Below, piece after piece: positions 8,476 to 15,989 of a stretch of DNA of 64,000 nucleotides. Source of the DNA: Hymenobacter ginkgonis (GTDB lineage Bacteria > Bacteroidota > Bacteroidia > Cytophagales > Hymenobacteraceae); the NCBI RefSeq assembly GCF_009755225.1, contig NZ_WQKZ01000003.1, forward strand, positions 496,001-560,000. Direction: 5' to 3'. The translations under genes and the position numbers were made by a program. The notes beneath the pieces are model-generated. The model was given only the letters and a program-made list of their open reading frames with translations. It did no database searches and was not told where the DNA came from. Numbering within the stretch: position 1 is the stretch's first letter; each line of letters opens with the position of its first letter.

Positions 8476-8655
8476 GGGGAAGTGAGTTTGAAAGGCCCAA
8501 ATTAGGTGCGCGCGTGCTAATGCGGCCAGCGGGGGGTAGGGCCAGGGCAACATTTGCCGCGCACCTTTGCGCGGGCCGACTGCCGCCGGTCGGCGCTGCC
8601 TCAGCACCCGGCGGCGCCCACGCACTTCTTTTTCATTCAACTTACCAATGCACCC

Positions 8656-9015
8656 ATGGGCCAAATCGCACTCGAAGGACTAGAGTTTTTTGCCTTCCAC
8701 GGCTACTACGACGAGGAGCAAAAAATCGGCAATAAGTATGGCGTCGACCTGCACCTCAAAACCGACCTGCACGCCGCCGGCGCCACCGATAAGCTGGCTG
8801 AAACCGTCAACTATGAAATTCTCTACCGGGTGGTGCTCGAAGAAATGCAGCGCCCCGCCCGCCTGCTGGAGCACCTCGCGCACCGTGTGCTCGACCGCCT
8901 CATGACGGAGTTTCCGCAGGTGCGACGGGCGCAGGTGAGCGTGTCAAAATTCAACCCGCCGCTGGGCGGCATCTGCCACCGCGCGCGCGTGACGCTGGTG
9001 CGCAAGCGCAAATAG
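8656..9015 (+). CDS. folB: Dihydroneopterin aldolase
   Basis: 119 residues from ATG 8656 (GQIALEGLEFFAFHGYYDEE), the usual FolB length. The N-terminal FHGYYDEE segment, TVNYEILYRVVLEEM, LLEHLAHRV and the C-terminal VSKFNPPLGGICHRARVTL are family signatures. The enzyme cleaves dihydroneopterin to 6-hydroxymethyldihydropterin and glycolaldehyde in folate synthesis, as a cytoplasmic oligomer. It is divergent from the cupin gene. No other folate gene is nearby. Confidence 0.93.
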   Translation: MGQIALEGLEFFAFHGYYDEEQKIGNKYGVDLHLKTDLHAAGATDKLAETVNYEILYRVVLEEMQRPARLLEHLAHRVLDRLMTEFPQVRRAQVSVSKFNPPLGGICHRARVTLVRKRK

Positions 9016-9097
9016 GGGAGTAGGCGCTCAGTTATCTGAAGTACAGTGTATTCAGTGACAGTCTACTTATATTGACTCAGACAAGACAGTATCTGAA

Positions 9098-9133
9098 AGG
9101 CCGCCATGCTGAACATACTGAAGCATGACGGCC
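9098..9133. repeat. Dispersed palindromic element, copy B
   Basis: AGGCCGCCATGCT and AGCATGACGGCCT pair with one G-T type mismatch around an 11-base loop (GAACATACTGA). It shares the CATGCT/AGCATGAC core and the loop length with the copy at 1339. It lies 83 bp after folB and may terminate it, although no T tract follows. Confidence 0.6.
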
Positions 9134-9275
9134 TACTATCAAAGGGTAACATCTTCTCGGCTACTGGCTATAAACCCTAGGAGGTAACCTCTTTTGCTAG
9201 GCAAGCTAAAATCTACGCTGCATTTATTACAGCCTGTAAAATAATTTGCCTGTAAATCAACCCATTGACTTAATA

Positions 9276-9350
9276 TACGATTTAATTCGTACATTGCTTT
9301 TGCAACTACGAAGGTTGTCGTACAATCTTTGGCATACGAAATAATTCGTA
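9276..9350 (+). promoter_or_regulatory. Three TACGA-N6-TCGTA operator-like dyads upstream of blaI-type gene
   Basis: Three 16-bp dyads of identical format lie at 9276-9291, 9307-9322 and 9335-9350: TACGA, six variable bases, TCGTA. Their starts are 31 and 28 bp apart, close to three helical turns, so they lie roughly on one face of the DNA. The last ends 22 bp before the ATG of the BlaI/MecI-type repressor. BlaI and MecI bind such interrupted dyads as dimers and control their own operon, so these are very probably its operators. Confidence 0.75.
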
Positions 9351-9372
9351 TGAAACTTTTTTCGCTTTTCTC

Positions 9373-9801
9373 ATGCCCAAGGCGCCCCCCAAACCCACGG
9401 ACTCCGAGCTGGAAATTCTGCACGTGCTGTGGCAGCACGGCCCCACCACCGTGCGCACCGTGAACGAGCAGCTTAGCCAGCACCGCGAAGTAGGCTATAC
9501 CACCACGCTCAAAATCATGCAGTTGATGCTGGAAAAGGGCCTGGTGCAGCGCGACGACGAAGGCCGCAGCCACATTTACCGGGCGGCCGTGCGCGAGCAG
9601 GACACCCAGGGGCTGCTGCTCGATAAGTTTGTGGCAGCCACGTTTGGCGGCTCGGCCTTGAAGCTGGTGATGCAGGCCCTGGGCAACCGCCACACCTCGG
9701 CCGACGAGCTGGCCCAGATTCGCCGCCTGCTCAACGACATTGAAATTCAAAACGCTAACCAATCCACTTCTCCCGCCGATGACGACGCTCCCGTTGCTTA
9801 G
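9373..9801 (+). CDS. BlaI/MecI/CopY family transcriptional repressor
   Basis: 142 residues. The N-terminal winged helix is visible (PTDSELEILHVLWQHGPTTV, VNEQLSQHREVGYTTTLKIM, MLEKGLVQRDDEGRSHIYRA), with a C-terminal dimer helix (LVMQALGNRHTSADELAQIRRLL). The family represses its own operon and is inactivated by cleavage triggered by a paired M56 membrane protease. Such a protease gene follows directly and overlaps it by 23 bp, so the two are translationally coupled. Three dyads just upstream are the probable binding sites. There is no beta-lactamase nearby, so the regulon is not penicillin resistance on this evidence. Confidence 0.9.
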   Translation: MPKAPPKPTDSELEILHVLWQHGPTTVRTVNEQLSQHREVGYTTTLKIMQLMLEKGLVQRDDEGRSHIYRAAVREQDTQGLLLDKFVAATFGGSALKLVMQALGNRHTSADELAQIRRLLNDIEIQNANQSTSPADDDAPVA

Positions 9802-12193
9802 AGAATTAGATTCGCCCGCGCTGGTGCGGGGGGTAGGGTACGCGCTGCTGCACTCGCTGTGGCAGGGCGGCGTGCTGGCACTGCTGCTGGCCGGCGCGCT
9901 GCCGCTGCTACGCCGGCAGCGCGCCGAAGTGCGCTACGCCGTGGCGGCGAGCATGCTGGCCAGCCTGGTGGTGGCCGTGGGGCTAACGTTCGGAATTTAC
10001 TGCCAAAGCACGCCCGCCGCAGTAGTGGCCGCCCCAGCCGTGGCCGGGGTAAGTGCGGCCAGCCCCACCTCGGCAGCCCTGGCGCCGCTGGCGGCCGCCG
10101 TGGTTAGCCCGGCCGCTTCGCCTGCTGGCCTGGCTGCGTCGTGGGCTTGGCTGCAAGCAAATAGCGCACTAGTAGATGCTTACCTACCCATAGTAGTGGT
10201 AGCCTGGTTGCTGGGCCTGCTGCTTATGAGCGGCCGGCTGGCGGGTGGCCTGCTGGTGGCCAACCGGCTGCGCTGGGCCGGCACCCAGGCACTGGGCGCC
10301 GAGTGGCAGCAGCGCCTAGCGGCGCTGGCGCACCGCGCCGGCGTGCGGCGGCCAGTAGCCTTGCTAGAATCGGCGCGGGTAGCGGGGCCGCTGGTGCTGG
10401 GCCACCTGCGGCCTGTGATACTGCTGCCGCTAGGCGCCGTGGCGGGCCTGAGCCCGGCTTTGCTAGAGGCCTTGCTGGCCCACGAGCTAGCGCACATTGT
10501 GCGCCGCGACTACCTGCTTAACCTGGGCTTGGCAGTGGCCGAAGTGCTGTTTTTCTACCACCCGGCCGTGTGGTTTATGGCGGGCTGCCTGCGTGCCGAG
10601 CGCGAAAACTGCTGCGACGACCAGGCCGCTGCCCTCTGCGGCGGCGACCGCCTGCGGGTGGCCCGCGCCCTGGCCGCTTTGGCCGAGCTGGAAGTGGCCG
10701 CGCAGCCGGCCCCCCGCCTGGCCCTAGCCGCGGCCGGGGTAGGGGGCCGCGGCTCGCTGCTGGCGCGGGTGCGGCGGCTGGCCCTGGGCCGGCCCCAGGC
10801 GCCTACCGTAAGCGAGCGGCTACTGGCCGGCCTGCTTACGCTGCTGGGCTTGCTGGGCCTGAGCATGGGGGTAGTGCTGGCGGCGCGCCCCGAGCAAACT
10901 CCTGCCCCACAGCAAACTGCCCCGCTGGCCAGTAGCCCGGCCGATACAGCCCGGCAGCAGGCCGTGGCCGGCCCGGCCACGCCAGCCCTACCCCCCCAGC
11001 CTGTGCTGACTGATACGCCCGTGCAGATGGAAAAAAACGTGCGCGTGGAAGTAACCGGCGATGACGGCCGCCCGGCCCGCCTGTACCGGTTGCAGCAGGG
11101 GCGGCCGCGTCGCGGCCAAGCCAGCACCGTAGTAATTGAAAAGGATAAAAAAGGCCGTGTGGTGAACCTGCTCGTAGACGGGCAACCCGTCGAAACCGAA
11201 GTTTCGGGCAAGAAAGCTAAGCGCAACAAAAAGGTGCGTACCGTAGAAGTAGTGCGCGTGCCTGGCCAGTTAGAGCGCCCCGAGCGCCTGGAAAGGCTCG
11301 AACGTTTGGAGCCAATCGAGCGCCCCGAAATCAATTCGTTCAGCTTCGATTTTTCGACGGATGAAATAGCCAACCAGGCGGCGCTCGCCGCTCGCCGGGG
11401 CTTAGCCGACGCCTTGCGCAGCCCCGACCTCAACGCGGAGCAGCGTCAGGAAATCGAGAAGGAAATGCGCAAGCTGGATAAAGAAAATGCCAAAGTGCGC
11501 CTGCTTAAAAATGGGCGCGAGGTTCGGGAATTCCGCCTCAATCTTAACGGTGCCGGCGCCACTTATTCGGCCCAGCCGCGCTTTCACATCGAATACAACA
11601 AGCGCGGCGGGAAGTTGAAATTTGACCAGACTGACCGCGCCCTGGCCGATGAGGCCGCCGCCCGCGCTGCCGACCGAGCCGCTGCCCAAGCGGACCGGGA
11701 TGCCGAGCAGGCCGACCGCGACGCCGCCCAAGCGGACCGAGATGCCGAGCGAGCTGACCGGGCTGCGGGCCGCGCCGAAACAGCCGGGCGCCGCGCCGAG
11801 CTGCGCGCCCGCATTGCCGCCGATGCCGCCGAGCTGCGGGCGCTGGAAGGCCGCAGTACCCGCCTACCGACGCCCCCCCGCCCGCCGCGGGCACCCCGCG
11901 CCCCACGAATGCCCATGGCTCCGCTAGCACCCCTGCCGCCGCAGGGCCCTACCCCCCCGGCACCCCCCGCCTCCCCCAACACGGCCCGGCTGCGCGACGA
12001 GCTGCGCCGCGATGGCCTGCTAAAGGACGAAAAGCATTTCTCGTTTGAGCTGAACGACCAGGGCGGCCGCGTGAACGACCAAGACCTTACCCCGGCCCAG
12101 GTGGCGAAATACCGCCAGCTGCTAAACCAGCCCGCAAGCAAGGGCAAAGGAAAAACGAAGTCAAATTTTAAAATATCGGTAGACGAGCGGTAA
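9779..12193 (+). CDS. M56 family (BlaR1-like) membrane metalloprotease with long low-complexity C-terminus
   Basis: 804 residues from ATG 9779. Residues 1-~290 are the M56 protease: several hydrophobic segments, HSLWQGG at the N-terminus, the zinc motif H235-E-L-A-H239, and downstream acidic residues in LRAERENCCDD. A further membrane segment (~360-375) precedes ~430 residues predicted to be extracytoplasmic. These contain no penicillin-binding domain. They hold a charged region, a repeat of about seven-residue units (AxADRDA/AEQADRDA, ~630-690) likely to form a long helix, and a Pro-rich stretch. The protease should inactivate the partner repressor; the signal sensed is unknown. A hairpin terminator follows at 12219. 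Confidence 0.85.
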   Translation: MTTLPLLRELDSPALVRGVGYALLHSLWQGGVLALLLAGALPLLRRQRAEVRYAVAASMLASLVVAVGLTFGIYCQSTPAAVVAAPAVAGVSAASPTSAALAPLAAAVVSPAASPAGLAASWAWLQANSALVDAYLPIVVVAWLLGLLLMSGRLAGGLLVANRLRWAGTQALGAEWQQRLAALAHRAGVRRPVALLESARVAGPLVLGHLRPVILLPLGAVAGLSPALLEALLAHELAHIVRRDYLLNLGLAVAEVLFFYHPAVWFMAGCLRAERENCCDDQAAALCGGDRLRVARALAALAELEVAAQPAPRLALAAAGVGGRGSLLARVRRLALGRPQAPTVSERLLAGLLTLLGLLGLSMGVVLAARPEQTPAPQQTAPLASSPADTARQQAVAGPATPALPPQPVLTDTPVQMEKNVRVEVTGDDGRPARLYRLQQGRPRRGQASTVVIEKDKKGRVVNLLVDGQPVETEVSGKKAKRNKKVRTVEVVRVPGQLERPERLERLERLEPIERPEINSFSFDFSTDEIANQAALAARRGLADALRSPDLNAEQRQEIEKEMRKLDKENAKVRLLKNGREVREFRLNLNGAGATYSAQPRFHIEYNKRGGKLKFDQTDRALADEAAARAADRAAAQADRDAEQADRDAAQADRDAERADRAAGRAETAGRRAELRARIAADAAELRALEGRSTRLPTPPRPPRAPRAPRMPMAPLAPLPPQGPTPPAPPASPNTARLRDELRRDGLLKDEKHFSFELNDQGGRVNDQDLTPAQVAKYRQLLNQPASKGKGKTKSNFKISVDER

Positions 12194-12218
12194 GTAGCTG
12201 ATTTCTGCTGCTTTAGTG

Positions 12219-12262
12219 AGCGGGCTGGTTATCTGAAACGCAGATGGCTGGCCCGCTTTTTT
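12219..12262 (+). terminator. Hairpin terminator after the M56 gene
   Basis: AGCGGGC (12219-12225) pairs with GCCCGCT (12251-12257), with an inner ATCTG/CAGAT stem and a following T6 tract. It separates the repressor/protease pair from the sigma factor gene. Confidence 0.7.
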
Positions 12263-12322
12263 GTGCCCGGTGCGCTGGGCCGTGGGCTTTATTTTAAAAT
12301 AATTGTAACCTCGCTGTAACGA

Positions 12323-12937
12323 ATGACTACGCCGCCGGTACTCCCTACAAACCCCGCTTCTCCTGGCCCTTTTGCTACCCCCCGTATGTCGCTTGCCACC
12401 GCTACTACTTTCAGCGATGAAGCCCTGATGACCCAGGTGCAGGCCGGCGACCTCGACCAGCTAACCGGGCTGTTTGAGCGCTACCAGGGCCCCCTGTTTG
12501 GCTTCCTGGCCCGCCTGGCCAATGGCGACCGCGACTTGGCCCAGGATTTGACCCAGAACGTGTTTATGCGGGTGCTGCGCTACCGCGCCAGCTACCAGCC
12601 AGGCCAGCCCTTCCGGGCCTGGGTCTATCAAATGGCCCGCCACGTGTGGGCCGACCACTACCAGCGCCAGCGCCCCACCGCCGACCTGGAAGAAGTGGAA
12701 AAAACCGCTAGCCATGGCCGCGCCGCCCAGGCCCAGCGCGCCGCCACCGACCAGCAGCAGGCCTTACAAGAAGCCCTGGCCCTGCTGCCCGCCGCCCAGC
12801 GCGAAGTGCTGGTGCTGCACCGCTTCCAGGGCTTCGACTACGCCGAAATCGGCGAGCAGCTAGGTTGCTCGGCCGGCGCGGCCCGCGTTAAAGCCCACCG
12901 CGCGCTGGATGCGCTTCGTAAGATTTATTTAAGCTAA
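12323..12937 (+). CDS. ECF-type RNA polymerase sigma factor
   Basis: 204 residues. Region 2 is recognisable (LFERYQGPLFGFLARLANGD, LAQDLTQNVFMRVLRY, FRAWVYQMARHVWADHYQR), as is region 4 (LPAAQREVLVLHRFQGFDYA EIGEQLGCSAGAARVKAHRA). It has no sigma 1 or 3 region, as in ECF group sigma factors, which direct polymerase to envelope-stress or nutrient promoters. The first ~20 residues are Pro-rich, and a second ATG at 12386 is possible. The next gene, 40 bp downstream, encodes a zinc-finger anti-sigma factor, the usual arrangement for control by sequestration. Confidence 0.92.
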   Translation: MTTPPVLPTNPASPGPFATPRMSLATATTFSDEALMTQVQAGDLDQLTGLFERYQGPLFGFLARLANGDRDLAQDLTQNVFMRVLRYRASYQPGQPFRAWVYQMARHVWADHYQRQRPTADLEEVEKTASHGRAAQAQRAATDQQQALQEALALLPAAQREVLVLHRFQGFDYAEIGEQLGCSAGAARVKAHRALDALRKIYLS

Positions 12938-12977
12938 CGTACTACTACCTACTCGTTAATAATCAATCATTATAATC

Positions 12978-13859
12978 ATGCCCTCCGCTAGCAACTCCCA
13001 CCTCACCGACCCAGCCTGCGCTGCCTTGCAGCCTTGGCTGCCCGACCTGGCCGACGGCCAGGTGCTGCCGGCTGAGGTGGCGCACCTGGCCGCCCACTTA
13101 CCGGCTTGCCCAGCCTGCCAGGCCGAGCTTGCCGAACTGCGCACGCTCTTCAACGACCTCGACGCTCTACCCCCCGAGCTGCCGCCGTTGGCCCTGCGCG
13201 ATAACTTTTTGGCTATGCTGGAGGAAGAAAAGGCGAAGCTGGCCGCAGCTTCGCCCAGCGGCATGCGGGCCGCGCGGGGTGGGCAGCCACTTGCCGCCGC
13301 GCCGGCTGCCCCTGCGGTGGCGGTGGGGCCGCGGGCTGCCACCCAGCAGTGGCTGCGCATAGCGGCTAGCGTGGCGCTGGTGGCCATTGGGGCGGTGCTG
13401 GGTTTGTTGCTGCGCGGCGGCCAGCTGGGCCAGCAGCTGGCCCAAACGGCGCCGCCACAACCTACGCTGTCGATGCGGCTGGCGGCGGCGCGGCAGCAGC
13501 CGGCTTCGGCTAGCCAGCGCTTGCAGCTGGTGAGCCAGGCGCCGGCCATGGTGGTCGAGCCCAACGACCCCGCTGTGCTCACGCTCATTCATACCCTCGA
13601 CACCGACCCCAATCCCAACGTGCGCCTCGCGGCCTGCGATGCCCTGTTTCGCCTGCGGGCCGACCCGCGCGTGGGCCCGGCGCTGGTCGAAGCCCTACCC
13701 CTGCAAACGGACCCTAACGTGCAGATTACCCTTATCGAAGTGCTGGTGACGCTGCGCGAAAAGCGCGCCGTGCCGCAGCTCGAAGAGCTGGCCCAAAAGC
13801 CCGAAGCGCTGCCCGCCGTGCGCCAGCAAGCCGAAAGCGGCCTGGGGCAATTGATTTAG
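12978..13859 (+). CDS. Zinc-finger anti-sigma factor with HEAT-like repeats
   Basis: 293 residues. The N-terminal anti-sigma domain carries the H40-x3-C44-x2-C47 zinc motif (HLPACPAC) typical of the ZAS/zf-HC2 family. A single membrane segment (IAASVALVAIGAVLGLLL, ~120-140) follows. The extracytoplasmic part ends in HEAT/PBS-lyase-like helical repeats (NVRLAACDALFRLRADPRVG; NVQITLIEVLVTLREKRAVP). Such repeats mediate protein contacts and could act as a sensor or assembly surface outside the cytoplasmic membrane; this is inference. Directly behind the sigma gene, so it is its likely cognate inhibitor. Confidence 0.86.
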   Translation: MPSASNSHLTDPACAALQPWLPDLADGQVLPAEVAHLAAHLPACPACQAELAELRTLFNDLDALPPELPPLALRDNFLAMLEEEKAKLAAASPSGMRAARGGQPLAAAPAAPAVAVGPRAATQQWLRIAASVALVAIGAVLGLLLRGGQLGQQLAQTAPPQPTLSMRLAAARQQPASASQRLQLVSQAPAMVVEPNDPAVLTLIHTLDTDPNPNVRLAACDALFRLRADPRVGPALVEALPLQTDPNVQITLIEVLVTLREKRAVPQLEELAQKPEALPAVRQQAESGLGQLI

Positions 13860-13881
13860 AAACAACAACTTACTTACCTAC

Positions 13882-13958
13882 GAAGCGAAGTGGCACTTCG
13901 CTTCTAGTAAACCCACCTCAAGCGCTGGCCGCGGGTGGGGAGGCGCAGTGCCACTGCG
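13882..13958. repeat. Two small perfect hairpins between anti-sigma and DUF4097 genes
   Basis: GAAGCGAAGTG-G-CACTTCGCTTC (13882-13904) and CGCAGTG-C-CACTGCG (13944-13958) are both exact palindromes around one base. GTGGCAC in the first can also pair with GTGCCAC in the second, so alternative folds are possible. The second is followed by TTTT and may attenuate or end transcription. Confidence 0.55.
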
Positions 13959-13998
13959 TTTTAGAGGCCATTGCTTTCCCTTCTTGTCTTCCTTTATC

Positions 13999-14790
13999 AT
14001 GAAAAAATACGCATTAATTCCGCTATTTGCCCTCGGGCTAACCCTGCCAGCGCAGCTGCGGGCGCAGGAGTACAAACAGAAATTTGCCAGCACGCAAAAC
14101 CGAAAAGTAGTGCTCGACATGCGCGGCAGCGACGTGACGGTGGAGGGCTACGACGGCGACGAGCTCATTATCCGGGGCTCGGGCCACTACGAGACGCCGC
14201 CCGCCTCCGCCCTCACTACCGGCTTGCGACCCATTTACAGCGGCGGTGCCTCCGACAATACCCGCCTGGGGCTGTCCGTGACGCCGGCCAGCGACAATAC
14301 CATCCGGGTGTCGGGCATGGTGCACGGCGACGACCGCTATACGGTGCGGCTGCCGCGCCAAACCAATATCTCGTTTGAGCAAGCTACCTGGGGTGGCTCC
14401 GACGACCTGACGATGCGCGACCTGGCCGGGCGCATTGAGGTAAGCCTTAAGTCGGGGGATATTCGATTGCTGAACGTGAGTGGGCCGGTGGTGGCCAACA
14501 CCATCAGCGGCGACATAAAGGTGCAGTTTAGTGCCACGCCGACGCAGCCCAGCGCCATCTCGTCGGTGAGCGGCGACGTGGATGTGACCCTACCCACCAG
14601 TTCCAAGGTCAGCCTATCGATGCGCTCAATTTCGGGTGAAATCTACACCGATTTTGACCTCCACCTGGGTAGTGAAGGCGGCCTGCGCCACGTGGGCGGC
14701 CAAACCGTGGAAGGCCGTGCCAACGGCGGCGGTGCCACGTTCTCGCTCAAAACGATTAGCGGCGACATTTATGTACGTAAATCAAAGTAA
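13999..14790 (+). CDS. DUF4097 family secreted beta-strand repeat protein (first copy)
   Basis: 263 residues from ATG 13999, which begins a signal peptide (KKYALIPLFALGLTLPAQLRAQ). The body is a DUF4097-type right-handed beta structure with repeated ISGDI/VSGDV turns (NTISGDIKVQF, SSVSGDVDVTL, KTISGDIYVRK). Family function is not established; members are often encoded next to ECF sigma and anti-sigma genes in Bacteroidetes and are thought to be envelope proteins. It lies 139 bp after the anti-sigma gene. ATG 13948 upstream is in frame but would bury the signal peptide. Confidence 0.85.
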   Translation: MKKYALIPLFALGLTLPAQLRAQEYKQKFASTQNRKVVLDMRGSDVTVEGYDGDELIIRGSGHYETPPASALTTGLRPIYSGGASDNTRLGLSVTPASDNTIRVSGMVHGDDRYTVRLPRQTNISFEQATWGGSDDLTMRDLAGRIEVSLKSGDIRLLNVSGPVVANTISGDIKVQFSATPTQPSAISSVSGDVDVTLPTSSKVSLSMRSISGEIYTDFDLHLGSEGGLRHVGGQTVEGRANGGGATFSLKTISGDIYVRKSK

Positions 14791-14904
14791 ATGAGGGTGT
14801 AAAGCTGCTGTGGAGGCGGTGCGCGCAACGCGTCTGCTTCTGCGCAACGGCCGCTTTGCGGTAGTGATTTTTACTCAGTATCTCACCTCTTTAGCTCATT
14901 CAAG

Positions 14905-15771
14905 ATGTTTCGCTTTCTACTTGCTACTCTGTTGCTGCTTGGCAGCCTGGCCCCCGCGCTGGCGCAGCGCCTCGTTACCCAAACCGCCAGCCTAGCCGCT
15001 GGGCAAGGGGTATTTTTGGACTTAAAATTTGCGCACACCATTCGGGTGCGGCCGGGCGCGGGGCTGAGCGTGCAAGCCCGCGTGAGCATCAACGATAACC
15101 AGAATAACGACTTATACAGCCTGGTTTTGCAGCCCGGCACTGAGCTAAGCGTGGTGGAGAAGCTCGACGAAGAGAAGCTGCGCCAAACGCACTACGAGGG
15201 CGACTGTGAGGGGGGGAGCCGCAACAACTCGGGCGGTGGTGTGCACGGCGGCTACACCCGCTCTAGCCGGACGGGGGGCCTGCGGCCGACCCTCAGCTAC
15301 CACAAGGGCGAGTATAGCTACTGCCTGAAGGTGGACTACGACGTGACGCTGCCCACCGGCACGGCGTTGCGCATCAACACCATTAGCGGCGACTTGGATT
15401 TGAGCGGGCTGAATGGTACCATCACGGCCAAAACGGTGAGCGGCAGCATCTTGCTAAGTGCCCTCACCGGAGCTGTAACGGCGCGCAGCGTGAGCGGCGA
15501 CGTGAAGCTGAGCAACTTGAGCAGCAGCGCCGTGGAGGCTACCTCCGTGAGCGGCAACGTGGACCTGAGCTGGCCGCCTGCCAAAGGCGTCGAGCTGAGC
15601 CTGAAAACCATCACTGGTGAAGTGTATGCCGACCCGGCCGTGACGTTCAGCAACTTGAAGGAGCACAGCTACGTGGGCTACCAACTGCACGGCAGCTACG
15701 GCACCGGCACGGGCCCCTTTGTGAAGCTCGAGTCGGTGAGCGGCGACGTGTTTTTTCGAAAGCAGCCCTAG
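14905..15771 (+). CDS. DUF4097 family secreted beta-strand repeat protein (second copy)
   Basis: 288 residues with a signal peptide (FRFLLATLLLLGSLAPALAQ). The C-terminal half has a regular ladder of ~20-residue turns, each with a [IV]SG[DN/S] corner: NTISGDLDLSG, KTVSGSILLSA, RSVSGDVKLSN, TSVSGNVDLSW, ESVSGDVFFRK. An insertion of ~45 residues rich in Gly, Ser and charge (CEGGSRNNSGGGVHGGY) interrupts the N-terminal half. It is a paralogue of the gene just upstream, sharing both fold and ending (GD[IV][YF][VF]RK). Probably exported to the periplasm or outer membrane as an output of the sigma module; this is inference. Confidence 0.85.
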   Translation: MFRFLLATLLLLGSLAPALAQRLVTQTASLAAGQGVFLDLKFAHTIRVRPGAGLSVQARVSINDNQNNDLYSLVLQPGTELSVVEKLDEEKLRQTHYEGDCEGGSRNNSGGGVHGGYTRSSRTGGLRPTLSYHKGEYSYCLKVDYDVTLPTGTALRINTISGDLDLSGLNGTITAKTVSGSILLSALTGAVTARSVSGDVKLSNLSSSAVEATSVSGNVDLSWPPAKGVELSLKTITGEVYADPAVTFSNLKEHSYVGYQLHGSYGTGTGPFVKLESVSGDVFFRKQP

Positions 15772-15989
15772 CCACGGAGCGGGGGTAGGGCCCAGAACGA
15801 AGGGCTGCGGCCAGCAGCCCCGGCCGGGTGCGCCCAGCCGCTACGCCACCTACTGCGGCAACGGTTCCTGAGTGGGGGTACGTGCCGCCCCCCGCGCAAG
15901 AACCGCTGCAAAAAACTTAGAACGCCAGACAACGGTCGAGCTAAACCCGGTGTCTATGGCCCTGTCGCACGTTTATTCACCCACCCATC

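Noticed and set aside
10555..11433. 292-codon open frame antisense to the M56 gene
   Set aside because: Ser/Arg/Thr-rich mirror of Ala/Gly/Leu codons; not a gene.
9373..12193. Beta-lactam resistance locus
   Set aside because: The repressor/protease pair looks BlaI/BlaR-like, but there is no penicillin-binding sensor domain and no beta-lactamase, so resistance is not supported.
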